From contig NZ_JAJJND010000003.1 in NCBI RefSeq assembly GCF_029759835.1, positions 1-64,000 on the forward strand: 64,000 nucleotides of DNA, in the 5' to 3' direction. This DNA is from Acetobacter sp. AN02. Its GTDB lineage: Bacteria > Pseudomonadota > Alphaproteobacteria > Acetobacterales > Acetobacteraceae. This document shows, piece after piece, positions 1 to 9,420 of the stretch; the first letter of the stretch is position 1, and every line of letters begins with the position of its first letter. The notes under the pieces are model-generated. The model was not told where the DNA came from. It ran no database searches and saw nothing but the letters and a program-made list of their open reading frames with translations. A program made the translations under genes and the position numbers.

Positions 1-1
1 T

Positions 2-148
2 CGCAATCGTATCGAGCGGATGTTCAACAGGCTGAAGCAGTTCCGACGTATCGCCACACGCTATGACAAGACAAGAAAATCGTTTCTCGCCTTTCTTAAC
101 CTCGCAGCCGTAAAATTGTGGCTACCGTCTTTTGTCAACAAAACCTAA
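2..148 (+). CDS. IS5-type transposase, C-terminal fragment
   Basis: The window opens inside an open frame that ends at TAA 146-148 and encodes 48 residues. It contains the segment RNRIERMFNRLKQFRRIATR followed by YDKT, and ends in a hydrophobic stretch (FLAFLNLAAVKLWLP). This matches the end of the DDE domain of IS5-family transposases, where the catalytic Glu sits in an R-x-x-IER-x-F context. The 5' part lies outside the window, so completeness cannot be judged. The flanking 150 bases are clearly richer in A and T than the rest. I could not locate the terminal inverted repeat. Confidence 0.8.
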   Translation, partial: RNRIERMFNRLKQFRRIATRYDKTRKSFLAFLNLAAVKLWLPSFVNKT

Positions 149-225
149 CACACAAACTCTGGTTTATTTATTGTATATCAATGGGATATGTAACTTTTTA
201 CCGATTGGGTCACACAGGTATATAA

Positions 226-393
226 ATCCCAAATTTTTTATTAAAGAATACGCGGATTCGTAAGCAGTCTTCCGACGAAACCAGTGAAGTCATCGGCGGT
301 GGACTGCTACTCCTCGGTGCCATTGCAGCAGCCCACACCGTAGGTGCCCTCATCGGCAGCATCATTGCCAGCATGCCCTTCCGCTCTGTCTGA
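226..393 (+). pseudogene. C-terminal remnant of a membrane protein next to the IS
   Basis: After an in-frame TAA at 223-225, a frame without a plausible start runs to TGA 391-393. The peptide has a charged beginning (KNTRIRKQSSDETSE) and one hydrophobic Gly/Ala segment (GGGLLLLGAIAAAHTVGALI), and ends MPFRSV. Codon use in its second half is like that of the chromosome, and a terminator follows at 431. I read it as the 3' end of a chromosomal gene that the upstream insertion sequence cut off. I do not recognise the family. Confidence 0.45.
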
Positions 394-430
394 CTGAAGC
401 CGGCCAGTTCAGGCCGGATTATGTCTGTAA

Positions 431-463
431 GAACCGCCTCCGGTTTTCCGGGGGCGGTTTTTA
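431..463 (+). terminator. Rho-independent terminator after the membrane-protein remnant
   Basis: AACCGCC (432-438) pairs with GGCGGTT (453-459) and is followed by TTTT. A second GC stem, CCGGCC/GGCCGG, lies just upstream near 401-418. Apart from these stems and the remnant, the stretch 149-560 holds no gene that I can support. Confidence 0.75.
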
Positions 464-560
464 TATATCTGCCTCTGTTCCCGTTTGCCCTTGACGCCTC
501 ACTTCCCCGGAGGTCATGTCTTGGCCACTGTTGCCGAGATATGACGGAGTTCGGTTCCCT

Positions 561-1184
561 ATGTCGCTTTCCCGCCGCGTCCTGCTGTCTGCTGTTCTTC
601 CTGCCGCTGCCCTGCCCTTTCTGCCTGCAAGAAGCATGGCTGCCGGTACCGGACAGGGTGTTCCGCTGCGCGCCCTGGGCAATCCCGGCGCAAAAGTGAC
701 AGTCGAGGAATGGTTTTCCCTGACCTGCACGCACTGCGCGCGCTTCGCGAATGAGACATTCGGAGAGATCAAGGAAAAGCTGATCGATACAGGCCGTATC
801 CGCTATGTTTTCTGTGATTTCCCGCTTGACCAGATCGCTCTGATGGCCGCCCAGGTCGCACGCAGCCTGCCGGAAGACCGGTACGAGCCGTTCATCTCCT
901 CCCTGCTCGCAACTCAGGATCGCTGGGCTTTCGCGGAAAACGTCAATCATCAGGAGCAGATCCGCCAGCTTGCCGCCCTCGCCGGTATGTCCGCCGATCA
1001 GTTCGACCGTGCCGTGAACAACATTGCCCTTCGTGACGCCATCACCAGCACAATGGAAAAGGCGGAGAAGGACTACAACATCACGGGAACCCCGACTTTC
1101 CGCTTTAACAACACAGTCTATCGCGACGGAGAACTGACCTTTGCGAGCTTCGAGAAAAAGGTGAACGAAGCCGCCGCAGGCTGA
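561..1184 (+). CDS. DsbA-family thiol:disulfide oxidoreductase (periplasmic)
   Basis: 207 residues with an N-terminal signal peptide (Arg-Arg, then a hydrophobic Leu/Ala stretch ending near ARSMAAG). The redox motif C-T-H-C is at residues 56-59 in the context WFSLTCTHCARF, followed by a DsbA-type helical insertion and the cis-proline loop GTPTF near the C terminus. This is the layout of DsbA/DsbG-like thioredoxins that form or handle disulfides in the periplasm. I chose ATG 561 because it places the signal peptide at the N terminus; an ATG at 516 would add 15 residues before it. The gene lies 23 bases before smc, an association seen in acetic acid bacteria. Whether it acts mainly as an oxidase or an isomerase cannot be told from the sequence. 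Confidence 0.9.
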   Translation: MSLSRRVLLSAVLPAAALPFLPARSMAAGTGQGVPLRALGNPGAKVTVEEWFSLTCTHCARFANETFGEIKEKLIDTGRIRYVFCDFPLDQIALMAAQVARSLPEDRYEPFISSLLATQDRWAFAENVNHQEQIRQLAALAGMSADQFDRAVNNIALRDAITSTMEKAEKDYNITGTPTFRFNNTVYRDGELTFASFEKKVNEAAAG

Positions 1185-1207
1185 CCGGCCGTATTCTTTT
1201 TTCCGGT

Positions 1208-4200
1208 ATGACCGCACATTTCGTCAGTCTCCGCATCGCGGGCTTCAAGAGCTTTGCCGATCCGGTCAACGTCGATATTCTTCCGGGCCTGACGGGCATC
1301 GTCGGGCCGAACGGCTGTGGCAAGTCGAATGTCGTGGAAGCTCTGCGCTGGGCCATGGGCGAGAGCAACGCCCGCTCCCTGCGCGGCGGAGAAATGGACG
1401 ACCTGATTTTCGCAGGAACGGTCAGCCGCCCTGCCCGTAATCTGGCAGAGGTCACACTCTCCCTCAGGGAAGCGCGCGGTCTCGGCCCGGGCGCATTTGC
1501 CGAAGCCGATGAACTGGAAATCACCCGCCGTGCCGAACGCGGTTCCGGAAGCGATTATCGTCTGAACGGCAGGGCCGTTCGCGGACGTGACGTGCAGACC
1601 CTGTTTGCCGATCTGTCCTCCGGCGCACGGTCCTCCGGCATGGTCAGCCAGGGCCGTGTCGCAGCCCTGGTGGGCGCACGCCCCGAAGAGCGCCGTTCGA
1701 TTCTGGAGGAAGCTGCGGGCATCACCGGTCTGCACGCCAGACGTCATGAGGCCGAACTGCGCCTGCGCGCGACGGAAACCAATCTCACCCGTGCCGAAGA
1801 CCTGCGGACCCAGCTGGAAGCACGGCTTGAGGAGCTGACGGAACAGTCCGGTCAGGCCGCACAGTATCGGGAACTTTCATCCGGTCTGCGCGAATCGGAA
1901 AATCTGCTTCTGGCCCTGCTCCACGCCCGCGCCCGGGCTGCCGTCGCAAAAACCATCGAAATCGCGACACAGGCCCGCTCTCATCTGACTGATGCGGAAG
2001 AAAAAGCCGAAACAGCCGTCATCAGCGAATTCGAGGCCACGAAATCCCTCCCGGCCCTGCGTGCCCGTGCGGACGAAGCCCGGACCATGCTCGAACGCCG
2101 CCGTATCGCGGCGGAAACCGTTGCTCAGGAAGAAGCGCGCGCGGCTAAAGCAGCAGAGGCTGTCTCCCTGCGCCTCGAACAGAATCGCAGGGATCGTGAT
2201 GATGCGGCTGCCCGTCTGGAAGACGCCCGCACCGCTCTCACGCGTATAGAGGCCGAGCAGAAGGACGTTGCGGAAAAGCTCACAACACTGCCAGAGCGAC
2301 AGGCGGAAAATGAGCGGAAACTGGCTGACGCTACCGGGGAACTGAAGACGCTCAATGAAAGTCTGGAGCGGCTTACGACCGAAGCCCGGACTGCCAGACT
2401 TCGTCAGGAGCAGGCAGAGGCAGAACTTCAGACCGCACAGAGCCGCCACGCACGGCTGTCCGCCTCCCTGGCGGAGCTGGACGCAGATCTCACTCAGCGA
2501 CGTGAGGCACTGCCTTCCGAAGAAACATTGCACCAGGCGCGTCAGGACGTCGCACGGCTGCAGCAGACGCTTGAACAGGCCCGCAGCGCCGCCGCGGAAG
2601 CAGACCGCCAGCATTCAGAAGCCCGTCTTGCCCTGTCCGTCGCCCGCAGCGATCTGGAAGCTGTATCGGCACGTCATCGTGAATTGCAGACGGCCCTGCA
2701 GACCGCCCGCCAGCGCCACGGCACTCTCTCCCGTGACAGAGAAGCCGTGCAGCAGAGATGCGTTCAGGCCGAGCGCGATCTGGTTCCCGAAGATCATCTC
2801 AGCAGACTGGAGGAGGCACTGCAGCAGGCCGCTTCCGGCCGCGCCGGTGCAACAGAGGCTGCAGAAGCCGCAGAAGCTGAAAAAGTTGCGGCAACAGCCG
2901 AACTCGTCGATCTGCGGGGGCGGCTTCAGGAAGCCGACAGTCTTCGCGCCGCGAAAGAAGACGCCGTAAAGGCGGCCGGATCAGCGCTGGTGCGAGCCGG
3001 TCAGGAATCCGCCACACTCGAACGGGATCTCGCCGCCGCACGGAAGGAGGCCGTCCCTGACGAAGACCTCTCTGCGGCCGTAACCGCCCGTAAGGAGCAG
3101 GAAGCAGCGACAGAAGCGGCTGTTGCCGCGCTTGAGGCCGCCGAGACTGCACTCGCTGCCCGAATGGCCGAAAGTGAAGCCGCCTCCGCCGCCCGCACGG
3201 CGCTGCAGGCGGAAATCGCCCGCGTCACAGCCAGAATCGAAGGGCTTGCTCAGGCCGGAGACGATGAGGACAGCACAGCCCCCGTCTCCGATACGCTGAC
3301 GATTCCGGACGGCCTGGAAATTCCTCTTGCTGCAGCCCTGGGAGAAGGACTCTCCGGCAGCGACAGCACGACTGATCCTCGGTCCCCACGATCATGGAGA
3401 GAAGGCTGCCCTGCCGGATCGCTTCCCGAAGGTGCGATCGCGCTTGCATCACTGATCACACACCCGCCCGTCCTCAACGCCGCCCTGAATGCAGCCGGGC
3501 TGGTGGAGGATGATGCAGCCGGTGAGGCTCTCCGGGTGCGCCTGCTGCCCGGGCAGTGTCTTGTCTCACGCGACGGCGCGCTCTGGCGCTGGGATGGCTG
3601 GCATATTCTTGCCGGACAGCCAGATCCCACCGCCCTGCGTCTCGCAAGAAAACGTGCACTGCGCGAGGCGGAGGAGCAGCTTGCGGCCTTCCGCACCGAA
3701 CTGGACACAGCTGCAGAAACCGCAAAAAATTCAGGGCAGAAGGCGGAGCAGGCCGCAGAATCCGTCCGCAGCACACGCACTGCACGAACCGAGGCTGAAA
3801 GCACGCTCTCCCGGCTTCGCGTCCGGGAGGCCGATATCTCCCGGCGTCATGCAGCCGCACAGGCACGCCTCGATACCGTTCAGCCGCAATACGCGCGTGC
3901 AGCCCTCAGCCTGACAGCCGCACGGGAAGCGCTGAAAGCCGCCGAAACCGCAGCCAAGGCCATCCCTGAGCCTGGTGAGCTGAAAACACGTTTCGAAGCT
4001 GCCCAGGCCCGTGAGCACACGGCTGCGACTGCTGCCATCGCTGCGCGTGAGCAGCGTAAGATCGCTGAACAGACGCTCGATAAGGCCCGCCAGGTGCTGC
4101 AGGAGGCTCGCTCCCGTCACGACGCGGCACAGACGCGGCTGGCTACGCTTCTCCCCGACCGGGCACGCCTTGATGAGGAAGCCACGCAGACACAGGCCGC

Positions 4201-5740
4201 CATCGCAGATGCCGAGGCTGCCCTTGTCGCGACGGCGGATCAGGCCTCGGCTGCCCGCACCCTCGAACAGGCAGAACAGCAGGTCAGAACGGCTGCGGAA
4301 GCTGTCACCCGGTCTGCACGTGAAGCGGAAAAAACCGGCTCCGACCTCCGGTCTGCAGAAGAGCAGGCCACCCGTCTGCACAACCGGATCATGGAGCTGA
4401 CAACACAGATCAGCGCGCTGGAATCCCGCCGCGAGTCTGCCGTCACCGATCTCAATGAAGCCCAGACCGCGCTCGAAACCGCACAGGCACGGGCCGCTGC
4501 CGCCGTCCTGCCGGATGAGGTGCTGCAGCAGACCGCGCAGATGAGAGCCGACAGCGAGGAACTGGCCCTCACGGTCGATCTCCTGCGTGAGGAACGCGCG
4601 GCCCTCAGCGCGGAAAAAACCGCGCTTGAGCAGAGAACCGATGCCCTTCTGGCCTCTCAGGCCGAGTGGCATCCGCGCATGCAGGCCGCTGAACAGGGCT
4701 TTACGGATGCAAGCACCCGGCTTGATGCTGTCACCACAGAATACAGCGCCGTTTCCTCCGAGCCCGAAGCCGCCCGCAGGCGCAGGGAAACCGGAATGAC
4801 CGAGCTGGCTGAGGCAGAGGCGCTGTTCAGCACGGCCGATCAGGAGCGGGACGCAGCCGAAAAAGCCGTCACAGACGCGCAGAACGCCCGGCGCAGCACG
4901 GAAGCCGCTCTTGCCGAAGCCCGGGAGGCTCTGGTCCGCGCGGAAGGCCGAAGTGAGCAGGCCCGCGCCATTCTTGATCAGCTTCTTGCCGAAACCCCCG
5001 AACCTCCCCGTGTCGCCGTAACGGACCTGTCGGACTCAGCCGAAAGCAGTTTGCGGCGCAAGATCGCCCGGCTGGTCCGGGAGCGCGACGAACTGGGTCC
5101 GGTCAATCTCCGTGCCGATTTGGAAGTCACGGAAGCGGAAACCCGGATCGATATGATCCGCCGCGAGCATGCGGAGCTTGAGGAGGCCATTACACGCCTG
5201 CGCGGCTCCATCACCTCCCTGAACAAGGAGGGGCGTGAGAGACTCATGGCGGTCTTTACGCAGGTTGATCACCATTTCCAGACACTTTTCTCAAGAATGT
5301 TCGGCGGCGGACGGGCACATCTGGGAATGGTCGGCAGCGATGATCCGCTCCAGGCGGGTCTGGAAATCTATGCCCAGCCGCCCGGAAAAAAGCTTGCAAC
5401 CCTGTCACTTCTGTCGGGCGGAGAGCAGGCGCTGACTGCTTTATCGCTTATTTTCGCTGTTTTTCGTTGCAATCCGGCCCCGGTCTGCGTACTGGACGAG
5501 GTGGATGCACCGCTGGACGACGCGAATGTTGGGCGTTTCTGTGCACTCCTCGGGGATATGGCGGCAGAAGCCGGTACCCGTTTTCTTGTGGTGACCCACC
5601 ATCAGCTCACTATGGCTCATATGAATCGTCTTTACGGAGTAACAATGCAGGAACGTGGCGTAAGCCGGGTCCTGTCGGTTGATCTTGAACGCGCTTCCGA
5701 GATGGCCGGACAGATCCGGGGCGCAGGGGAGACTATCTGA
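1208..5740 (+). CDS. smc: Chromosome segregation protein SMC
   Basis: 1510 residues. The N-terminal ATPase half has Walker A GPNGCGKSN at residues 33-41. Two very long Ala/Glu/Arg-rich coiled coils flank a hinge-like segment around residues 690-820. The C-terminal half carries the signature LLSGGEQALTALSL, Walker B VCVLDEVDAPLDDAN and the H-loop VVTHHQLTM. SMC dimers with ScpA and ScpB condense and help segregate the chromosome. Length is well above the usual 1150-1200 aa because the coiled coils are longer. ATG 1208 starts directly at the conserved fold (FVSLRIAGFKSFADP). The next gene follows after 2 bases, so the two are probably co-transcribed. Confidence 0.97.
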   Translation: MTAHFVSLRIAGFKSFADPVNVDILPGLTGIVGPNGCGKSNVVEALRWAMGESNARSLRGGEMDDLIFAGTVSRPARNLAEVTLSLREARGLGPGAFAEADELEITRRAERGSGSDYRLNGRAVRGRDVQTLFADLSSGARSSGMVSQGRVAALVGARPEERRSILEEAAGITGLHARRHEAELRLRATETNLTRAEDLRTQLEARLEELTEQSGQAAQYRELSSGLRESENLLLALLHARARAAVAKTIEIATQARSHLTDAEEKAETAVISEFEATKSLPALRARADEARTMLERRRIAAETVAQEEARAAKAAEAVSLRLEQNRRDRDDAAARLEDARTALTRIEAEQKDVAEKLTTLPERQAENERKLADATGELKTLNESLERLTTEARTARLRQEQAEAELQTAQSRHARLSASLAELDADLTQRREALPSEETLHQARQDVARLQQTLEQARSAAAEADRQHSEARLALSVARSDLEAVSARHRELQTALQTARQRHGTLSRDREAVQQRCVQAERDLVPEDHLSRLEEALQQAASGRAGATEAAEAAEAEKVAATAELVDLRGRLQEADSLRAAKEDAVKAAGSALVRAGQESATLERDLAAARKEAVPDEDLSAAVTARKEQEAATEAAVAALEAAETALAARMAESEAASAARTALQAEIARVTARIEGLAQAGDDEDSTAPVSDTLTIPDGLEIPLAAALGEGLSGSDSTTDPRSPRSWREGCPAGSLPEGAIALASLITHPPVLNAALNAAGLVEDDAAGEALRVRLLPGQCLVSRDGALWRWDGWHILAGQPDPTALRLARKRALREAEEQLAAFRTELDTAAETAKNSGQKAEQAAESVRSTRTARTEAESTLSRLRVREADISRRHAAAQARLDTVQPQYARAALSLTAAREALKAAETAAKAIPEPGELKTRFEAAQAREHTAATAAIAAREQRKIAEQTLDKARQVLQEARSRHDAAQTRLATLLPDRARLDEEATQTQAAIADAEAALVATADQASAARTLEQAEQQVRTAAEAVTRSAREAEKTGSDLRSAEEQATRLHNRIMELTTQISALESRRESAVTDLNEAQTALETAQARAAAAVLPDEVLQQTAQMRADSEELALTVDLLREERAALSAEKTALEQRTDALLASQAEWHPRMQAAEQGFTDASTRLDAVTTEYSAVSSEPEAARRRRETGMTELAEAEALFSTADQERDAAEKAVTDAQNARRSTEAALAEAREALVRAEGRSEQARAILDQLLAETPEPPRVAVTDLSDSAESSLRRKIARLVRERDELGPVNLRADLEVTEAETRIDMIRREHAELEEAITRLRGSITSLNKEGRERLMAVFTQVDHHFQTLFSRMFGGGRAHLGMVGSDDPLQAGLEIYAQPPGKKLATLSLLSGGEQALTALSLIFAVFRCNPAPVCVLDEVDAPLDDANVGRFCALLGDMAAEAGTRFLVVTHHQLTMAHMNRLYGVTMQERGVSRVLSVDLERASEMAGQIRGAGETI

Positions 5741-5742
5741 GA

Positions 5743-6486
5743 ATGTCCGGTAACGATGAAAAGTCTTCCACGGGCGGCAAACCTCCGCTTCAGCCCGGTT
5801 TCTTCCGTCGGCAGGCCGGAAAATGCGCGGTTATCCTCACCATCCTCGGCGTGACCACCGGAGCCGTAATCTGGAAGGATATCCATTCAGATACGGTGCT
5901 CAGGCGTATTCATCACGGGCTGCTCCTGTGTATGTCCGGTGATACCCCGCAGAATCCGCATCCCGATATGGTCCGGCTTGAGCTCTCGGCAGCAAAGGAC
6001 GGCTCTGTCATTGCCGGTCCCGACAACATGCCCCTGCGGGACGCACTGAAGAACGCACGTATGGCACGCTCGCTTGTCATGCTGTCGCTCAACGACGTGC
6101 CCCCTGCCTCTGTCACGGATATCATCCGTAAAGAAGGCATGCGTCACCGTGTCATCCTGATGGCAGATGACAGACAGGACGCACGGGATGCAATGAAAGC
6201 TGATCAGCGTATCCTGGTCGGAATTCCCGTCAGCTCCAGCAAGGAAGAGGAAGACGCCCGCACTCTGGCCGGGAAACACCCCTACGCCGTGACGCTGCCG
6301 GCCAGCGCGCCCGCAAGCCTGTTCGCCAAAGCCCATCGCGATGCCGATGCCGTAATCGCAGATGCCTCCGACCTTCCCCCAGCCTCGCTGGAAACATCAG
6401 CGCTGCTGAATCGTCCGGTGGATATCATCGTTACGGATCAGTCGGGGCAGATCAACTCGATGATGACAGAAGAGGCGGCGGACTGA
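5743..6486 (+). CDS. Membrane-anchored protein with a degenerate GDPD-like domain
   Basis: 247 residues. A short cytoplasmic head is followed by one membrane segment (CAVILTILGVTTGAVIW) and a soluble domain. The order MVRLELSAAKDGSVIAGPD, then a leucine-rich helix, then RPVDIIVTDQSG near the end, resembles the TIM-barrel of glycerophosphodiester phosphodiesterases (VElDvxxTkDG ... HD ... VDgIiTD). The metal and catalytic His residues of that family are absent. It starts 2 bases after smc. I infer a catalytically inactive GDPD-like protein of unknown role; homology is suggestive, not proven, and 'hypothetical membrane protein' is the safe label. Confidence 0.6.
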   Translation: MSGNDEKSSTGGKPPLQPGFFRRQAGKCAVILTILGVTTGAVIWKDIHSDTVLRRIHHGLLLCMSGDTPQNPHPDMVRLELSAAKDGSVIAGPDNMPLRDALKNARMARSLVMLSLNDVPPASVTDIIRKEGMRHRVILMADDRQDARDAMKADQRILVGIPVSSSKEEEDARTLAGKHPYAVTLPASAPASLFAKAHRDADAVIADASDLPPASLETSALLNRPVDIIVTDQSGQINSMMTEEAAD

Positions 6487-6495
6487 AACGCCGCC
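6474..6495. terminator. Hairpin between convergent genes
   Basis: GGCGGCG (6474-6480) pairs perfectly with CGCCGCC (6489-6495) across the stop codon of the GDPD-like gene and faces the end of der. The U-tract is weak, so this may be a stability element rather than an efficient terminator. Confidence 0.45.
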
Positions 6496-6504
6496 TTCCC
6501 CTGA

Positions 6505-7998
6505 TCAGTCCTTGTCGGCATAGGGGTTTTTCGTACCCCTCATCTGCAGCCTGATCGGTGTTCCCGGCAGGCTGAATGTTTCCCGCAATCCGTTGACCAG
6601 ATACCGCCGGTAATCATCCGGCAGGAGCTCGGCGCGCGTTCCGAACAGCACGAAAGTCGGCGGACGGCTCTTGACCTGCGTGACATAACGCAGCTTCAGG
6701 CGACGTCCGTTCACCAGCGGCGGCGCATGACGCTCCAGAGCCTCACTGAACCAGCGGTTCAGCTCGCCTGTCGGCACACGCGCGTTCCAGACTTCTGAGG
6801 CAAACCGTACCGCAGGCAGCAGCTTGTGCACTCCGGCCCCGGTCCGGGCCGAAAACGCCACTACCGGAATGCCACGCATCTGGGCCAGAGAAATTTCGAT
6901 ACGATCCGCAATTTCCTGCCGCGTCTTCGTCCGGTCCTCAACAGCGTCCCATTTATTGAGCGCCAGGATACAGGCCCGCCCCTCTCTCTCGATCAGCCGC
7001 GCAATCTGCAGATCCTGCTCATGCACACCCAGAGTCGCGTCGATAACGAGAATGGCCACCTCAGCCATTTTCAGCGCCTCAATCGACGCGGAAACGGACA
7101 TTTTCTCCAGATGCTCGGCAATGCGCGCCTTTTTCCTCAGACCCGCCGTATCGACAACCTCAATCTCACCGTGCTCGTCATGCAGACGCACCGCAATGGA
7201 ATCTCTGGTCAGACCGGGTTCCGGGCCGGTGATCATACGCTCTTCGCCCAGAAGGCAGTTCATCAGCGTCGATTTCCCGGCATTCGGACGACCGACGATC
7301 GCAATCCGCAGAGGCCCCGGAGGACGCGGAGGCAGAACAACCTCCTGCCCCTCTTCCATAGCCTCCTCGGATACAAAAAATTCCTCCTCATCCTCCGCAG
7401 CCGGGCTCTCCGGCTCGGGCGGCAGACGATCAAGGATCTCGCTCATCAGATCCGACAGACCCTCGCCATGCTCGGCGGAAATCGCAACCGGCGTACCAAG
7501 CCCGAGCGAGAAGGCCTCCATGGCCGCAGCAGCACCCTCGCGGCCCTCAGTCTTGTTAGCCACAAGCATGACAGGACGATTCTGACGCCGCAGCCAAGCC
7601 GCGAAATGCGCGTCAACCGGTGTGATCCCCGCGCGCGCATCAATGCAGAACAGCACAAGATCCGCAGCCGTCACGGCATGTTCCGAAGATACGCGCATCC
7701 TGCCGTACAGCGTGTCAGGCGCGGCCTCTTCCAGACCCGCCGTATCGATCACACGCACCGCACGGCCAAACAGAACCGCCTGCCCTTCCTTGCGATCACG
7801 CGTCACGCCAGGCGTGTCAGCAACAATCGCCTGCCTGCGCCCGACAAGGCGGTTGAACAGCGTGGATTTTCCGACATTCGGACGACCGGCAATCACCACG
7901 GTCGGCAGATCAGAGGCAGGCAACGGCGCAACCGGACGCATCGGCGTCCGCTTGCGGCTTCCGGACGAACGGCCGGAGCGGGAGGAATGATCAGCCAT
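6505..7998 (-). CDS. der: Ribosome-assembly GTPase Der (EngA)
   Basis: 497 residues with the tandem GTPase domains that are unique to Der. The first has G1 AGRPNVGKST, DTPG, NKTE; the second has G1 VGRPNAGKST, DTAG, NKWD. An acidic linker joins them and the C-terminal KH-like domain ends in RGTKNPYADKD. Der binds the 50S subunit during its maturation. ATG 7998 gives a start just before the Arg/Ser-rich head and overlaps the bamB stop by 8 bases; an upstream ATG at 8049 would overlap bamB by 59 and is less likely. It is the last gene of yfgM-bamB-der, an order kept across many proteobacteria. Confidence 0.96.
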   Translation of the reverse strand: MADHSSRSGRSSGSRKRTPMRPVAPLPASDLPTVVIAGRPNVGKSTLFNRLVGRRQAIVADTPGVTRDRKEGQAVLFGRAVRVIDTAGLEEAAPDTLYGRMRVSSEHAVTAADLVLFCIDARAGITPVDAHFAAWLRRQNRPVMLVANKTEGREGAAAAMEAFSLGLGTPVAISAEHGEGLSDLMSEILDRLPPEPESPAAEDEEEFFVSEEAMEEGQEVVLPPRPPGPLRIAIVGRPNAGKSTLMNCLLGEERMITGPEPGLTRDSIAVRLHDEHGEIEVVDTAGLRKKARIAEHLEKMSVSASIEALKMAEVAILVIDATLGVHEQDLQIARLIEREGRACILALNKWDAVEDRTKTRQEIADRIEISLAQMRGIPVVAFSARTGAGVHKLLPAVRFASEVWNARVPTGELNRWFSEALERHAPPLVNGRRLKLRYVTQVKSRPPTFVLFGTRAELLPDDYRRYLVNGLRETFSLPGTPIRLQMRGTKNPYADKD

Positions 7999-9412
7999 AT
8001 GCAGACAGATTCCCGGCATCATCAAGCAGGAGCAGCCGGCCATCCACAACGATCGGCTGCACCGGAACGGGGCTGCTCAGCGGCCCGATGGAAAGAATTT
8101 TTCCGGTCGAGGGATCAAGCGTGGCAATCCCGTTCTCAGGAAGGGAACTCACGACAACCAGCTTGCCCCCGGCAAGAACCGGCCCTGTCCACGTCACCGT
8201 CCCTTTCTGTGAATCCACATTTTCCCAGGCACGGAGCTGGGTCAGCCAGCGTATCTGCCCGCTGAGCCGGTCAATACAGGCAACCTGCTGGCCAAGCGTG
8301 ATGATAAAAAGCCACTCATCCACGGCAAGAATGGCGTTCTGCCCGGCAATGGCCCGCTCCCACAGACGACGGCCGGACCGCATATCCACCGCCACCATCA
8401 CGGAGGACACGCTCATCGCATAGGCCGTGCGGTCCACGATAACCGGCATACTGCGGATACAGGCGAAATCCAGCGCAGAAGCCTGCCCGTTGATGCTGCC
8501 CAGCGTATCGCTCCAGACAACCTCTCCGGAATCCGCACGCAGAGCCACCAGATCACCCGAACCGAAGCCCGCCAGAACCACACCGTCCACGACAGCCGCA
8601 GCAGGCTGGCCAAACGTCACCGTGTCCGTCGGCATGGACGCAAAGGTCCAGACCTGCTTTCCGGTCGCGGCATCCAGAGCAAAGAAACGCTCGTCGATCG
8701 TTCCCAGATAGACACGCCCCTCCGCGATCGTCGGAGCGGAACGCCCGGGAGAGCCGATATCGACCCGCCACTTTTCCTTACCCGTCGCCACATCCGCCGC
8801 GATGGCCTGGCCCACACCGTCCACGATGTAGAGCGTATCCCCGTCCACACCCAGACCACCGCCCAGATTGGAGGAGCGCAGCTTGCTCGGCTTCAGCCGC
8901 ATCTGCCACAGCCGCTGCATCCCGGGCCAGGTCCATGCACGGACCAGGCCCGCTGCATCCATCGTAAAAATCCGGCCGTTACTCACAACCGGAGCCGCCT
9001 GAATCACGCCGCGCCCGCTGGACCCCAGAGCCGCCCAAGCCAGAAGATCCGGCTCGGACACACCCGCGCCGACCGAACGGGACCAGAGCTGTTTCTGCTG
9101 TCCCGGCCAGGCATAGTTCGCACCGATATGAGACGGCAGACGCCCCGACTGCGGCCAGTTGCTAACTGTCTGCGCCACTGGCACCGTAACCGGAGGCGGG
9201 GACTTTCCGGCCTCAACCGTCAGACCCTCACGCGTCGCAAGCACCGGCGTCCGGTGTCCCGCAAGAATGGGTTTCTTCTCGTCATCATCGCACGCATCAA
9301 GAAGCGGCAGAACCGCAGCGGTGCTCATCAGACGCAGCACACTGCGCCGTGAGGATGAAATCCGATCCGGTCCGGAAGAGATATATCCGTTATCTGGCAT
9401 GATCTGTGACAT
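7991..9412 (-). CDS. bamB: Outer-membrane assembly lipoprotein BamB-like (PQQ-type beta-propeller)
   Basis: 473 residues. Twin Arg (SSRRSVLRL) and a hydrophobic stretch lead to a lipobox ending at Cys41 (LLDAC). After a linker, repeated blades such as TLYIVDGVGQAIAADVATGKEKW and FFALDAATGKQVWTF show the PQQ-enzyme-like propeller fold. BamB stimulates BamA in inserting outer-membrane beta-barrels. The N-terminal linker is longer than in enterobacteria. The name rests on the fold plus the position between a YfgM-like gene and der. It starts 8 bases after yfgM. Confidence 0.88.
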   Translation of the reverse strand: MSQIMPDNGYISSGPDRISSSRRSVLRLMSTAAVLPLLDACDDDEKKPILAGHRTPVLATREGLTVEAGKSPPPVTVPVAQTVSNWPQSGRLPSHIGANYAWPGQQKQLWSRSVGAGVSEPDLLAWAALGSSGRGVIQAAPVVSNGRIFTMDAAGLVRAWTWPGMQRLWQMRLKPSKLRSSNLGGGLGVDGDTLYIVDGVGQAIAADVATGKEKWRVDIGSPGRSAPTIAEGRVYLGTIDERFFALDAATGKQVWTFASMPTDTVTFGQPAAAVVDGVVLAGFGSGDLVALRADSGEVVWSDTLGSINGQASALDFACIRSMPVIVDRTAYAMSVSSVMVAVDMRSGRRLWERAIAGQNAILAVDEWLFIITLGQQVACIDRLSGQIRWLTQLRAWENVDSQKGTVTWTGPVLAGGKLVVVSSLPENGIATLDPSTGKILSIGPLSSPVPVQPIVVDGRLLLLDDAGNLSAYG

Positions 9413-9420
9413 GTCCTGAA

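Noticed and set aside
210-1217. 335-codon minus-strand frame over dsbA
   Set aside because: Overlaps a terminator, the remnant and all of the DsbA-like gene; translation has no family features.
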